From positions 1-30,072 of the forward strand of contig CAZIDG010000050.1 of NCBI GenBank assembly GCA_964538065.1: DNA of 30,072 nucleotides, given 5' to 3'. The stretch's first letter is position 1, and each line of letters begins with the position of its first letter. This document shows positions 8,816 through 17,137 of the stretch, piece after piece. Below the pieces are notes generated by a model, which saw nothing but the letters and a program-made list of their open reading frames with translations, was not told the origin of the DNA and made no database searches. The stretch is from G963664225 sp964538065 (GTDB lineage: Bacteria > Verrucomicrobiota > Verrucomicrobiia > Limisphaerales > UBA1319). The translations under genes and the position numbers were made by a program.

Positions 8816-10157
8816 GACTGGTGTGCCTGGGTAGAATCAGTTCGAAGGTTGTGCCTCGATTCACTCGTGTGGCATAGCGGATGCCCCCGCCATGTTTTTC
8901 CAGAATGCGGGCTGCCATGGGCAAGCCAAGCCCAGTGCCGTGATCCTTCGTTGTGAAAAAGGGGTCGAACAATCTCTTTTCGACTTCGGGGGGGATGCCC
9001 TGGCCGGTGTCCGTTACTTCCAGGATGACGACAGGGATGGGGTGATTCGTTAGTGACTGGACATCCTGGCGTGTACGCAGAGTGATGGTGCCCCCGCCTG
9101 AAATGCTTTCAGCAGAGTTGCGCACCAGGTTGATGAGCACTTGTTTGATTTTGTCGGCATCCACCAGGACCATGTTCTGGCTGAGCAGTTCGAGATGAAG
9201 GTCAATATGCTGGCGGGCCAGTTCCGCCTTGAACAGTTGCGCCACATCGAGGACCAGAGTTTCCGCATAAATGGGGTTCAGATCGGGTTCGGCCGGGCGC
9301 GCAAATTGGAGGAACTCCTGCACAATGCGCTCCAGCCGGTTGATTTCCGTCTCGATGACTTCGATGTCTTCTCGTTCCGAACCACGTGTTTCAAGACTGC
9401 GTTTGAGCGTGAATATGCGGACCTTGATTGAGGTTAGCGGATTGCGGATTTCATGCGCAATGCCAGTTGCCAGAACTCCCAGGGAGGCCAGCTTTTCCTG
9501 GCGTTCCAGCAAAAGGCGGTTCTGATTTAATTCCGAATACAGCGGAGATATCAGCCGCCGGTACATGAATAGTATGGCGACCACCCCCAGAACCAATACA
9601 CCCAACCATGTGGCAAAAAGGAGGCGTTGAAGACCAGCCAGATCGGCATGAGATGATGCTGTCAGGGCCAGCAGACGTTTTTCCGATAGATCTGATATCT
9701 GTTGCGAGAGCGCCAACAAATGCGGAGGCGGCCGGCTGGATATCTGCGGGGCATGATTTCCCTCCTTGCCCGAGCTCTGGTCGATCCATCCGCTGACGTT
9801 GTCCAGATAGGCCTCAGCTTCAGCCTGCATTTGCCTGTAGAGCTCCTTGAACTCCGGAGTTGAGCTGCTTTGGAGTTCCCGATCCAGCGTTTCCATGATG
9901 TCGTCGCGTTGCTTGATGAGCCGTTTGGCGGATGCAGCGTTGGTTTGTGGCTGTGCATCCATCAGGGCTGCATGGAATGACCACCATCGTGCCTCCCAGC
10001 TTCCTGCTGATGTTGGCCCCCTTTGCGACACTTCTCGAAATTCGGCGCGCAGCCGGCTGATGTGCGCCCAGGCAGCGCGTTCCAGCCAAACCACGGCCAA
10101 AGTCACCAGTCCTGCCGCCAGGACCAGCTCTGTCAAACGAAACGGGACCTTTTTCAT
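8799..10157 (-). CDS. Membrane sensor histidine kinase, partner of the NtrC-type regulator
   Basis: With the start at 10157 the product is about 452 residues. A first membrane helix lies at about 8-24 (LTELVLAAGLVTLAVVW), followed by an extracytoplasmic sensor region of about 155 residues that is Gln- and Ala-rich and helical. A second helix lies at about 180-197 (FATWLGVLVLGVVAILFMY). A HisKA domain follows with phospho-acceptor His235 in GIAHEIRNPLTSIK, then a HATPase domain with N box LVRNSAES, G1 DTGQGIP, F box FFTTK and G2 GTGLGL. The combination with a sigma54 regulator resembles the ZraS/AtoS/NtrB groups. An upstream in-frame ATG at 10271 would add 38 hydrophilic residues before the first helix, so 10157 is preferred, although no strong ribosome site is seen. 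The signal sensed is unknown. Confidence 0.9.
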   Translation of the reverse strand: MKKVPFRLTELVLAAGLVTLAVVWLERAAWAHISRLRAEFREVSQRGPTSAGSWEARWWSFHAALMDAQPQTNAASAKRLIKQRDDIMETLDRELQSSSTPEFKELYRQMQAEAEAYLDNVSGWIDQSSGKEGNHAPQISSRPPPHLLALSQQISDLSEKRLLALTASSHADLAGLQRLLFATWLGVLVLGVVAILFMYRRLISPLYSELNQNRLLLERQEKLASLGVLATGIAHEIRNPLTSIKVRIFTLKRSLETRGSEREDIEVIETEINRLERIVQEFLQFARPAEPDLNPIYAETLVLDVAQLFKAELARQHIDLHLELLSQNMVLVDADKIKQVLINLVRNSAESISGGGTITLRTRQDVQSLTNHPIPVVILEVTDTGQGIPPEVEKRLFDPFFTTKDHGTGLGLPMAARILEKHGGGIRYATRVNRGTTFELILPRHTSHEPRT

Positions 10158-10283
10158 CGTGCCAATATCGTCATGTTCATCGTGGCCCCCTGGGCCATTC
10201 AGGACTGATGCATGCATCGCTGATTCAGTCTGACCAATGTGAATATTCAACCACAAATCACGCAGTTCCAAGACTGTGTCAAC

Positions 10284-10739
10284 TCAAGCATCTGCTCCTA
10301 TCAGCAGGATAAAGGCCATCCCCAGTGGACTCCAAGCCAATATGGCACGTTGCATCTGACGGTAACGATGGTTCACCCTGTCGACCAGATACCGCATGGG
10401 GTGAGGTTTGCATCTTGAGGGGCCATATAAAAACGCGCGTTGCCCATGTTGGCGCATCCGTGTTGTGGAGCGATCATCGATGTTGAGCATGTTGCCTGAA
10501 ACGGCACAGACCACCCCTGGCACGGAGCGTTCCAACGGGTTGAATATTTCGCGACTGTCCTTCTCCAAACACGTCGTTTTTTGAGGGCGGCATGTTGGCA
10601 CGTAATTAGCTAAGTACCCGTTGAACCTGCCCGGTACGGTTGTGGCCTCCGAAGGTCGTTTCAGTTGCCAACTGCAACCTGAGATCGCGGTGGGTTTTGG
10701 CTGCCTGGGGTTCGGATCAGGTCCATGGAGTGCATCCAT
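10284..10739 (-). other. Doubtful open frame, possible remnant of a membrane-protein gene
   Basis: A 151-codon minus-strand frame ends 127 bases upstream of the kinase start. Most of it is rich in Pro, Arg and Thr and looks random. The last 40 residues look protein-like: a basic amphipathic segment (MRYLVDRVNHRYRQMQ) followed by a hydrophobic helix (AILAWSPLGMAFILLIGAD). That layout is reminiscent of the segment before a membrane helix in heavy-metal RND transporters, but the resemblance is weak. The frame overlaps the candidate sigma54 promoter on the other strand. It may be a decayed gene end or chance. Confidence 0.15.
10596..10611 (+). promoter_or_regulatory. Candidate sigma54 (-24/-12) promoter for the stress operon
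   Basis: TGGCACGTAATTAGCT matches the sigma54 consensus TGGCACR-N4-TTGCW at every fixed position but one (TAGCT for TTGCT). The invariant GG (10597-10598) and GC (10609-10610) are separated by exactly 10 bases. It points toward the universal stress protein gene, with a predicted transcript start near 10622 and a leader of about 370 bases to the ATG at 10994. A sigma54-dependent activator is encoded just across this region. Inference from a pattern match; no experiment. Confidence 0.5.
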
Positions 10740-10993
10740 AGAAATCCGGCCCCAGGCATGTCATCTCGAATCCGGTCTGATAGTTCGAGGCGTTGACCTG
10801 GCATAAAAATGGAATGCAAGGGTCTGACACTCGCCGGACCGTCGTCAACGCCAGCCCAGCAAGGGGGAGCCTGGGCTGGAAGAGGAAAGGACCAGGGGAG
10901 AACCGATTCAGGCCTTGGACCGAACCGGTAGGCATGAATCATTCATGTGTCACAACGACGTTGAATGGCAAAACGAAACTATGGGTGGATATC

Positions 10994-12007
10994 ATGATCG
11001 TCAGTTCAATCAATCTCAAGCGAAGCCATGTGCCGTGCTCCGACACGCACAAAATGGCCGTATCGTTCCAACGGGAAAGCTCCGAGGGGTGTGCTGGGTT
11101 GCGGCGTCCAGCCAGCATATTGATGCCATTTGAATTCGATGCGCTTGGGCACCGTTTGCTGACACGTGCTGTTCATTTGTCCAATGGCCTGAATGCAACC
11201 TTGCGTTTGTTGCATGTCATGGATGACGGTCCCGCTGATTTGCGTACCAGGCACTTGTGTGAACGCAAAATGCACGAGTGGGTTCACCGTGATGGCCTGC
11301 TCCAAGTTCCTGTTCATATTCAGGTTCGCCAGGGCAATCGTTTGGACCAGCTTTTACGCGCGATGGAAAACATCCCCACGGACCTTGTCGTCATGTCTGC
11401 ATCCCGCGAGGGCCATTCACTCGGGCCTTGTTCACGCAATCTGGCTGAGCAATTGACTCGTTGGGCTCCCGTGCCGGTTTTGACCTACACGGACGCAGTG
11501 CTCGATGACAAACATCACGTGTGTGGTGAATATCCATGTGCTCACTGGAAACGTATTCTCGTTCCGGTTGATATGTCCGCGGCGTCAACCCGCGCATTGA
11601 ATTATGCTGTCGCCCTGGCCCAGGAGTACAAGGCCGAGTTGTTGGTTCTCCATGCGAGCATGGTCCCAACCAGTGTCTTTGAAGCCGCAAGGACTGCAAA
11701 ACATGCAGTTGACGCCCATCAGTTTGTTCCCCACACGCATGATCGTTTGATGGATTGGGCATCGCGGGTGGTGAGAGGAAGGTGTTCCTGGACGTCACAG
11801 GTGCGGGCGGGAGTTTCAGTGGCCCCGGCGATATTGATCGAAGCCAAGCGTTTCAGGTCGGATTTAATTGTCCTTGGAACTGGGAAACCCTTCTTTTCCA
11901 GGCATCGACGCTGGATGAGCGGCATGGATGTCATTTTGCGCTATGCCCGTTGCCAGGTGCTCACGATTCCCAATACCACGATGAGTTGTTCGTGTAACAG
12001 GCTTTAA
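10994..12007 (+). CDS. Tandem universal stress protein (two UspA domains)
   Basis: From the ATG at 10994, which has a GGTGGA ribosome-site-like stretch before it, the product has about 337 residues. Two UspA-type domains are visible. The first starts at RRPASILMPFEFDALGHRLL and includes LRLLHVMDD and LVVMSAS. The second starts at WKRILVPVDMSAASTRALNYA and includes ELLVLHAS and SDLIVLGTG. The nucleotide-loop motif GxxG-x9-G(S/T) is incomplete in both domains (the second reads GTGKPFFSRHRRWMSGM), so ATP binding is uncertain. In-frame ATGs at 10793, 10934 and 11054 make the start uncertain. It lies 16 bases before the antiporter gene and is very likely co-transcribed with it. USP-antiporter pairs are common; the domain may sense stress or nucleotides for the transporter. 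Confidence 0.85.
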   Translation: MIVSSINLKRSHVPCSDTHKMAVSFQRESSEGCAGLRRPASILMPFEFDALGHRLLTRAVHLSNGLNATLRLLHVMDDGPADLRTRHLCERKMHEWVHRDGLLQVPVHIQVRQGNRLDQLLRAMENIPTDLVVMSASREGHSLGPCSRNLAEQLTRWAPVPVLTYTDAVLDDKHHVCGEYPCAHWKRILVPVDMSAASTRALNYAVALAQEYKAELLVLHASMVPTSVFEAARTAKHAVDAHQFVPHTHDRLMDWASRVVRGRCSWTSQVRAGVSVAPAILIEAKRFRSDLIVLGTGKPFFSRHRRWMSGMDVILRYARCQVLTIPNTTMSCSCNRL

Positions 12008-12023
12008 GCAGGCTCCTGGTGCC

Positions 12024-14324
12024 ATGAACGAGGTCGGCTTCATAACCGAAACGGCCCTTTTGTTGACTGCCATCGCGGTCACGGGGTTTCTTTGCCACAA
12101 GACAGGTGTGCCTGGCGTGATGGGTTTTCTTGCCGCAGGCATGCTTCTTGGCCCTCATGGACTGGCGCTTGATCTCACTGCCGACAGGTTGCGGCTGGAG
12201 CAGTGGGGACAGCTCGCGTTGGTGTTCCTCGTGTTTTCGGCTGGTCTGAACGTGAGATTGCCCCGATTGCGGGCAATGGGGATGACGCTGCTTGTGGCCA
12301 CGTTGCTTTCGGTGTTTTTAATCCTCTGTGCCTGTCGTCTCGCAGGTCGAATGCTGGGGTGGCCCGAGAGCCACGGCTGGGTGTTGGCCTCCATGCTGGT
12401 GGTGTCCAGTTCTGTCATTATGGGCAATTGTCTGCGGGGATCTCATTCTGTTCATGGCCACATTGGCCAGATGGCAATGGGGATCAGCGTTCTTGATGAC
12501 GTTGTGGCCGTCGCGATGCTCGCCTTGCTGTCCTTCCTGCCATCCGCAACACCCACGGGTGCTGTGACATGGGTGGGGACGATCCTGCACTTTCTTGGAG
12601 TGCTGATTGCCATGGGTGTGCTGGCCCTGCTGTTGTTGCCCAGGCTGCTCCAGGGATTGGCGCGACATGTGCCACCAGCACTGCGTGTATGGTGCCTGTC
12701 AGCGTTGTTGTTGGGAATGGCCCTCATATCCCACCTGGGCGGTGGAACCATTGTTCTGGGTTCATTCATTTTGGGGGTGGTGATTGCCGGCACGCGACTC
12801 GCCGCTTCTGTTGAGCATTTCATGGGGACCATGCGTGATGTGGGTGTGGGAGTCTTTTTTGTCATCATGGGCATGTTGGTTGATCTGGGTGTGATGGCGG
12901 ATATTTGGCACTGGATCATCCTGCTGTTTGTCGTTGCGCTCTTGATGCGTTTCGCTGCCATTTCGGTGGCCTTGGTTTTGGTGGGGGAAGGATCGGAGAA
13001 TGCGATAAAAACAGGCTTCGCTCTTGCTCCCGTGGGGGAGTTTTCCCTGCTGATGGCTTTGGTGGGGGTTCAGAACTCCCTTGTGCCATCACATTTTTAT
13101 CCTCTGGCGGTGGGGGTGTGTCTCCTGACCACGTTGGCGACTCCATTCCTGGTGCGTCATGCCCATGCATTGCATTTGAAGGCCAACAAGTTCATGCCAT
13201 CTGGCATCATGGGCCTTGCCCGTCTGCATCAAATGTGGCGGGAGCGGTTCCATCAACACGTGCAACGCAGTGTGTTATGGAAACTCTTGATGCCGAGGTT
13301 TATCCAAATGGGCCTGCTGGTGTTGGTCATCACGGGAATTTTCGCTGTTGCCCACCCCATGCTTGCGGTTTTTCAGAAATGGTGGGGTGATGATGGCCTG
13401 TTCATCCAAGGCGGGACCATTGTGTTCTGGTTTGTGATTTGGGGAGTCGTGGCGGCTCCTTTGGTGGCGTTGTGGCGAAATATGGATGCCATGAGCATGA
13501 TGTGCGCTGAGGTGGTTTTGCCGACACGAAATCATGCCCGTTCAGCACGTTTGTTGCTGGAACGTTCCATCAAGGGAACCTCTGCCGTGGCGGTGGTTGC
13601 GTGGTTGGTGAGTCTGCTCCCCTTGGATGCCATTCCTACCTGGGCGGCAGCCCTTCTTTTATTGGTGTTGCCTGCCAGCACGTGGTTGTTTTGGCGACAC
13701 TTGATACGATGGCAAAGTCGCTGGGAACTGGATCTGCGGGACCATTGGGCTTCCAAGACGATGGATGCCATGAAGAATCCTTCCTGGCCTGAGAATGGTG
13801 CTTTGGGTGGGGAGCCTTGGCTCGGTAGTATGCGTGATGTCACGGTGCAACCTGGTGCACGTGCAGCAGGACTCCGCCTGCGTGAAATGGAACTACGGGA
13901 ACGGTTTCGATGCACGGTAACCACCCTGGAACGGCAGGGAACCATGATCGCATCTCCCCATGCTGATACCATGATATTTGCAGGGGATGTCCTGTTGTTG
14001 CTTGGGCGTGATGAGGATTTATCCCGTGCAGAACAATGGGTGAATGCCATCGAATGGCGTTCAGCGTGTGATGCACATGATGCGTCAATCAAGGATCTTA
14101 CTCTAAACGATCTTCTCGTGCCCATCCACTGCAGGCATGCAGGAAGGTCTCTGTCCGACCTGGGCTGTAACCGGCTGTTTGATATTCAGATTGTCGGTAT
14201 TCAACGCAATCACCACATGCTTCTCTCTCCGGGGGGAAGTGATGTCATTCGTGCGGGAGACCGGTTATGGGTGGTCGGTCGTCCCGAACATGCGCATGAA
14301 ATGGGTTACTGGCTCAACACCTAG
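12024..14324 (+). CDS. CPA2-family cation:proton antiporter with two C-terminal TrkA_C (RCK_C) domains
   Basis: The 766-residue membrane protein has an N-terminal Na+/H+ exchanger (Kef-type, CPA2) domain of about 385 residues with roughly 12 membrane helices. Recognisable motifs are GFLAAGMLLGPHG near the N terminus, GISVLDDVVAVAMLALL with the ion-site Asp pair, and APVGEFSLLMALVG. Further hydrophobic helices occur at about 430-450, 465-490 and 520-555. Two cytoplasmic RCK_C-like ligand domains complete the protein, at about 600-675 (VTVQPGARAAGLRLREMEL...AGDVLLLLG) and 689-766 (LLVPIHCRHAGRSLSDLG...AGDRLWVVG). The NAD-binding RCK_N domain of KefB/KefC is absent, so gating would rest on RCK_C ligands such as cyclic di-nucleotides in other systems; that part is inference. 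It probably exports K+ or Na+ against protons. Confidence 0.92.
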   Translation: MNEVGFITETALLLTAIAVTGFLCHKTGVPGVMGFLAAGMLLGPHGLALDLTADRLRLEQWGQLALVFLVFSAGLNVRLPRLRAMGMTLLVATLLSVFLILCACRLAGRMLGWPESHGWVLASMLVVSSSVIMGNCLRGSHSVHGHIGQMAMGISVLDDVVAVAMLALLSFLPSATPTGAVTWVGTILHFLGVLIAMGVLALLLLPRLLQGLARHVPPALRVWCLSALLLGMALISHLGGGTIVLGSFILGVVIAGTRLAASVEHFMGTMRDVGVGVFFVIMGMLVDLGVMADIWHWIILLFVVALLMRFAAISVALVLVGEGSENAIKTGFALAPVGEFSLLMALVGVQNSLVPSHFYPLAVGVCLLTTLATPFLVRHAHALHLKANKFMPSGIMGLARLHQMWRERFHQHVQRSVLWKLLMPRFIQMGLLVLVITGIFAVAHPMLAVFQKWWGDDGLFIQGGTIVFWFVIWGVVAAPLVALWRNMDAMSMMCAEVVLPTRNHARSARLLLERSIKGTSAVAVVAWLVSLLPLDAIPTWAAALLLLVLPASTWLFWRHLIRWQSRWELDLRDHWASKTMDAMKNPSWPENGALGGEPWLGSMRDVTVQPGARAAGLRLREMELRERFRCTVTTLERQGTMIASPHADTMIFAGDVLLLLGRDEDLSRAEQWVNAIEWRSACDAHDASIKDLTLNDLLVPIHCRHAGRSLSDLGCNRLFDIQIVGIQRNHHMLLSPGGSDVIRAGDRLWVVGRPEHAHEMGYWLNT

Positions 14325-14360
14325 GTTTTCAGCGCCAAACCATCAACGAAACCACTCATG

Positions 14361-14366
14361 AGAGGA
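14361..14366 (+). promoter_or_regulatory. Ribosome binding site of the Rnk/GreA-like gene
   Basis: AGAGGA lies 5 bases before the ATG at 14372 and is one of the clearest Shine-Dalgarno sites in the window, in the 47-bp gap after the antiporter gene. Confidence 0.6.
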
Positions 14367-14371
14367 AACAT

Positions 14372-14791
14372 ATGCACAACAATCGATTGATCTATATTAC
14401 GGCACGCGACATGGAGCGCTTGCGCCAGACGGTCCGCCAAATCATGGCACGGCATGACGACATCCGCAGTCTATCCTCTGAATTGGATCGTGCCTGTGTT
14501 GTTCCAGCCACCGAGGTTCCAGCGGATGTCGTGACCATGAACTCGCGCGTGCGATTGCGTGACCTGACCGATGGTGAGGAAATGACCTACACGCTTGTGT
14601 TTCCCGATCAAGCCGATGTTGAAAAGGACCGCATTTCCGTGCTCGCACCCATCGGCACGGCCATGCTGGGCCAACGCGTTGGCGATGTGATTGAATGGCA
14701 GGTCCCCGGTGGTCTGGTTAAATTGGAAGTGGTGGAGGTGTTGTATCAGCCTGAAGCCCAAGTGAATGTAGCTAATCCACTGCCAAAATGA
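14372..14791 (+). CDS. Rnk / GreA-GreB C-terminal domain protein
   Basis: The 139-residue product matches the Rnk family. It has a short N-terminal helical part (YITARDMERLRQTVRQIM) and a GreA/GreB C-terminal FKBP-like domain at about 48-130 with VTMNSRVRLRDLTDGEEMTYTLV, ISVLAPIGTAMLGQRVGDVIEW and LVKLEVVEVLYQP. Rnk-type proteins bind RNA polymerase near the secondary channel but lack the long coiled coil that gives GreA/GreB transcript-cleavage activity, and the short N-terminal part fits that. It lies 47 bp after the antiporter and is probably the last gene of the stress operon, which may couple transcription to stress. Family placement is firm; regulatory role is inferred. Confidence 0.85.
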   Translation: MHNNRLIYITARDMERLRQTVRQIMARHDDIRSLSSELDRACVVPATEVPADVVTMNSRVRLRDLTDGEEMTYTLVFPDQADVEKDRISVLAPIGTAMLGQRVGDVIEWQVPGGLVKLEVVEVLYQPEAQVNVANPLPK

Positions 14792-14810
14792 ACCTTACCT
14801 GATGTTTTTG

Positions 14811-14873
14811 TCATACCCATGGTCGGGCCAGGGAATCATGCCTGTCTATTCTCTGGCACGGTCATGGGTATGG
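14811..14873. terminator. Long imperfect hairpin between convergent genes, no U-tract
   Basis: The outer stem pairs 14811-14825 with 14859-14873 (15 pairs, three of them G-U). After a single mismatch (14826/14858) an inner stem pairs 14827-14836 with 14848-14857, leaving an 11-base loop. The whole 63-base element is about 25 bp of stem. It sits 20 bases after the Rnk-like gene and 90 bases before the stop of the minus-strand hydrolase. No T-run follows on either strand. Confidence 0.55.
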
Positions 14874-14962
14874 CTTGTGGATTCCATGGCAAGTACACTC
14901 ACAAACAACTGTTGCCAGGTGAATATCAGCCAATATGCAGGGGCCTATTATGTCGGTTCAGT

Positions 14963-16285
14963 TTATTTTCTATTTACATTGCAAATTTCCTGGTTGCTTG
15001 GAAAGTCTCGTGTTTCACCTTTGAGATAAGTATCAAAGGCCCAGAGTCGGCAGGCATCCATTGCCATGGCTGGACCCCGCCCCTGAGGCGCTTCCCCTGT
15101 CCAGCCAACATCGCATGGTGTATTGTGGCCCGCACCTCGGATTTGAAGAAATACCGCCTTGGTGGTGGCCTTGCTGTAAAGCCAGTAATCCTCCGTATAA
15201 AAGAAATTGGACTCTCCCACCCCGACCAGGAACGGCTTTTGGAGACCTTCAGGACACAGCGATTTGATGTTCGTGGCATCATACAACACAGCACACTTTA
15301 CCCGATTGTCAGTGCAGCATGTTGCTACGACCGTCCCGCCATAGGAACCGCCCTGCACCCCGATACGGTCAAGGTCAAGTCGGCCGGAAAAAAGTGGATC
15401 ATTAAGATTAAGTTCCGCCAATTTATCGAGTAGGAAGGTCATGTCCTTGAGCCGGTTGGTGATATCACCTGAGTGATTTCCTTGCAGATATCGGTTGTCG
15501 GGAAACTCTGTAGCCCAGCAATCGGCATGATCGATGGCCACGACCACGTATCCATGACTGGCCAACTCTTCCGCGTTGTGAGATCCGAATTTGCGAAAAG
15601 CGGGGAGACCGTGTGAACTGAGCACCACGGGAAACTTATTGGTGCCAACAGTCATTGATACGTTTCGATAACTGTGCCCCACCAGATAAGGGCTCAGCCA
15701 TGCCCATCGCCCCTCGTAGCCGGCACTTATATACATGTTGGTTTCCGCCGCAATGCGTCGATCCCATGCGAATACAGGCAGGATCCCTGCACCCGGTTGG
15801 TCGGCCGGATACCAGAAAGTGACCATGAAGGCATTCGTCTGTGGTGTGTACCGGTACATGTTGGTACGCGCAGGATCGACCATCACCCGATCCACCATGC
15901 CCACGGCGTAAGGACCACTTGGTTCGTAGGACGCTGTAAGCAGGAAGTTGGTAAAGGTGCGGTAGAAACGCTTGTTGAGAGCTACCGTATTCGTATCGTG
16001 GAAAAACAATGGCGTTGTGTCGTAATTGGTTCTCCATAATGTAGTTAAAGGCTTCCATTCAACTAAATCCTCTGAGGTTTCAATAGGATATAGATCGAAC
16101 ATGTGCCGGAAGCGGTTGGATACGGTGCCTGTCAGATTGAAGATATTGGAGAGACTGCCGTTGAGCTTCACCGTGGTGGTGTGGTCCGGCAGCACAGAAA
16201 TGCCCTCAAAATGGTGGGGTACCGGTTGTGAACGAACAGTCGTCTGGACCAAAAACAGAAGAAGAAGGAATGCTATTGGTTTCAT
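14963..16285 (-). CDS. Secreted alpha/beta hydrolase, PAF-acetylhydrolase-like, with N-terminal beta-domain
   Basis: The preferred start (16285) gives a 440-residue product with a signal peptide (MKPIAFLLLLFLVQTTVRS). Residues about 20-115 contain a small beta-domain with EDLVEWKPLTTLW and, at its end, RFYRTF. This pattern is common at the C termini of verrucomicrobial secreted proteins and is also seen in the protein at 25655. The catalytic half has a plasma PAF-acetylhydrolase layout: TFWYPAD, PVVLSSHG, VVAIDHADCWAT, then the nucleophile elbow GGSYGG with Ser at about 314. Candidate Asp (AVLYDA) and His (GAGHNTPCD) complete a triad. Probably an extracellular esterase or lipase; the true substrate is unknown. 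An in-frame ATG at 16321 would add 12 residues before the signal peptide. Confidence 0.82.
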   Translation of the reverse strand: MKPIAFLLLLFLVQTTVRSQPVPHHFEGISVLPDHTTTVKLNGSLSNIFNLTGTVSNRFRHMFDLYPIETSEDLVEWKPLTTLWRTNYDTTPLFFHDTNTVALNKRFYRTFTNFLLTASYEPSGPYAVGMVDRVMVDPARTNMYRYTPQTNAFMVTFWYPADQPGAGILPVFAWDRRIAAETNMYISAGYEGRWAWLSPYLVGHSYRNVSMTVGTNKFPVVLSSHGLPAFRKFGSHNAEELASHGYVVVAIDHADCWATEFPDNRYLQGNHSGDITNRLKDMTFLLDKLAELNLNDPLFSGRLDLDRIGVQGGSYGGTVVATCCTDNRVKCAVLYDATNIKSLCPEGLQKPFLVGVGESNFFYTEDYWLYSKATTKAVFLQIRGAGHNTPCDVGWTGEAPQGRGPAMAMDACRLWAFDTYLKGETRDFPSNQEICNVNRK

Positions 16286-17015
16286 GGCATCATTAAGTGG
16301 TTGACGTTGAACCCTTACCACAGCAATGCACCGGGATTTTGGAGATCCAGGGAACGCATGTGATCCTTCACCCCTTCAAGTGAATGACGAAGGCAAGTTG
16401 CCGGAAATTACAGTGGTGAATTTGCGGTGGCTTTGACTTTTTTACTCCATGTAAACGCAAACTATCGCTTGTCGAAAAAACGTCAAACAATATCTAATAT
16501 AATAAATAAAAATCAGTAATGGATCTCTTATACTGATCGAACGAGTGGTTCCATGGAAAGAGTGGTCGTATCGTCCATATCTCAAGTTGGGTAAGGGTGA
16601 ACCGACGCAGGACTAAAGCATTTCCCTTCAACATGTTACATGCATAGAACCATTGTCTGCAGTGGATCGGCCATGGGAAAAACTCCATGCCATTTCTTGT
16701 TTCTGACGAGGGAAGTGGTGGGCGGATGGGTGTGTGAGGGATTCGCGTTGGTTGTTTTTGCGAACGTGGACCTTGTTATGCCTGCTTAAGCTGCCCACAT
16801 GGTTGGAAAGGCCGAATGAACGAACGATCATGACCCAATAAACACCGAGGAACGCTTAGCGGATCGGAAACGTATCTCTTTGTTTTACATGGGGGGGATA
16901 TTCGACTGGCAAACACCTGGGATTACTACATCGCAATCCTTTGGTGAAGGGAGACTTCGGTCCACTACTGGCATCCGAAAGTTACAGGCTACCAAAGCCT
17001 TAAGAAAAGCTGGGG
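16286..17015. other. Non-coding region between hydrolase gene and tRNA-Asp
   Basis: This 730-bp stretch contains no frame that looks like a real protein. The part at 16485-16515 is AT-rich (ATCTAATATAATAAATAAA) and is followed by a small inverted repeat (7-bp arms ATCAGTA/TACTGAT, 16511-16536). It may hold the promoter of the minus-strand hydrolase. Nothing else is recognised. Confidence 0.4.
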
Positions 17016-17092
17016 TGGCGGGAGTGGCGGGGCTCGAACCCGTAACCTCTGCCGTGACAGGGCAGCGCTCTAACCAGTTGAGCTACACCCCC
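17016..17092 (-). tRNA. tRNA-Asp (anticodon GTC), CCA encoded
   Basis: The 77-base minus-strand gene folds as a complete cloverleaf. The acceptor stem is GGGGGTG/CACTCCC, the D arm GCTC...GAGC, the anticodon stem CTGCC/GGCAG with loop CTGTCAC (anticodon GTC at 17056-17058), then a 5-base variable loop and a T arm with TTCGAGC. The discriminator base is G, as expected for tRNA-Asp, and the 3' CCA is encoded. The T stem has an A-C mismatch at its first pair (49-65). No other tRNA is adjacent. Confidence 0.97.
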
Positions 17093-17108
17093 AGCCAGGA
17101 GCGTGCGA

Positions 17109-17137
17109 AAGGTAGTGTGCCCCGATGTCCGAGTCAA
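17109..17137 (-). promoter_or_regulatory. Sigma70-type promoter of tRNA-Asp
   Basis: On the minus strand TTGACT (17132-17137) and TACCTT (17109-17114) are separated by 17 bases, and the tRNA begins 16 bases downstream of the -10 box. The GC-rich stretch after the -10 box (TCGCACGCTCC) resembles the discriminator of stringently controlled stable-RNA promoters. Confidence 0.6.

Larger units (their letters stand above)
10158..10993. other. Long divergent intergenic region between kinase and stress operon
   Basis: This 836-bp stretch has no confident gene. It holds a candidate sigma54 promoter (10596-10611, plus strand), a possible degraded minus-strand coding remnant ending at 10284, and in-frame ATGs at 10793 and 10934 that would extend the universal stress protein but add sequence with no recognisable domain. 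The length suggests a regulatory region with upstream activator sites; I could not identify a convincing inverted-repeat activator site by eye. Confidence 0.5.

Noticed and set aside
9378..9395. Possible parS site around CCACGTGTTTC
   Set aside because: The CACGTG core is present, but the flanks run in the wrong sense compared with TGTTTCACGTGAAACA, and it lies inside the kinase gene.
10518..10533. Second sigma54-like element TGGCACGGAGCGTTCC
   Set aside because: The -24 part is perfect, but the invariant -12 GC is missing at the required 10-base spacing.
16494..16831. Small minus-strand frames between the hydrolase and tRNA-Asp
   Set aside because: No ribosome sites, domains or sensible composition; treated as non-coding.
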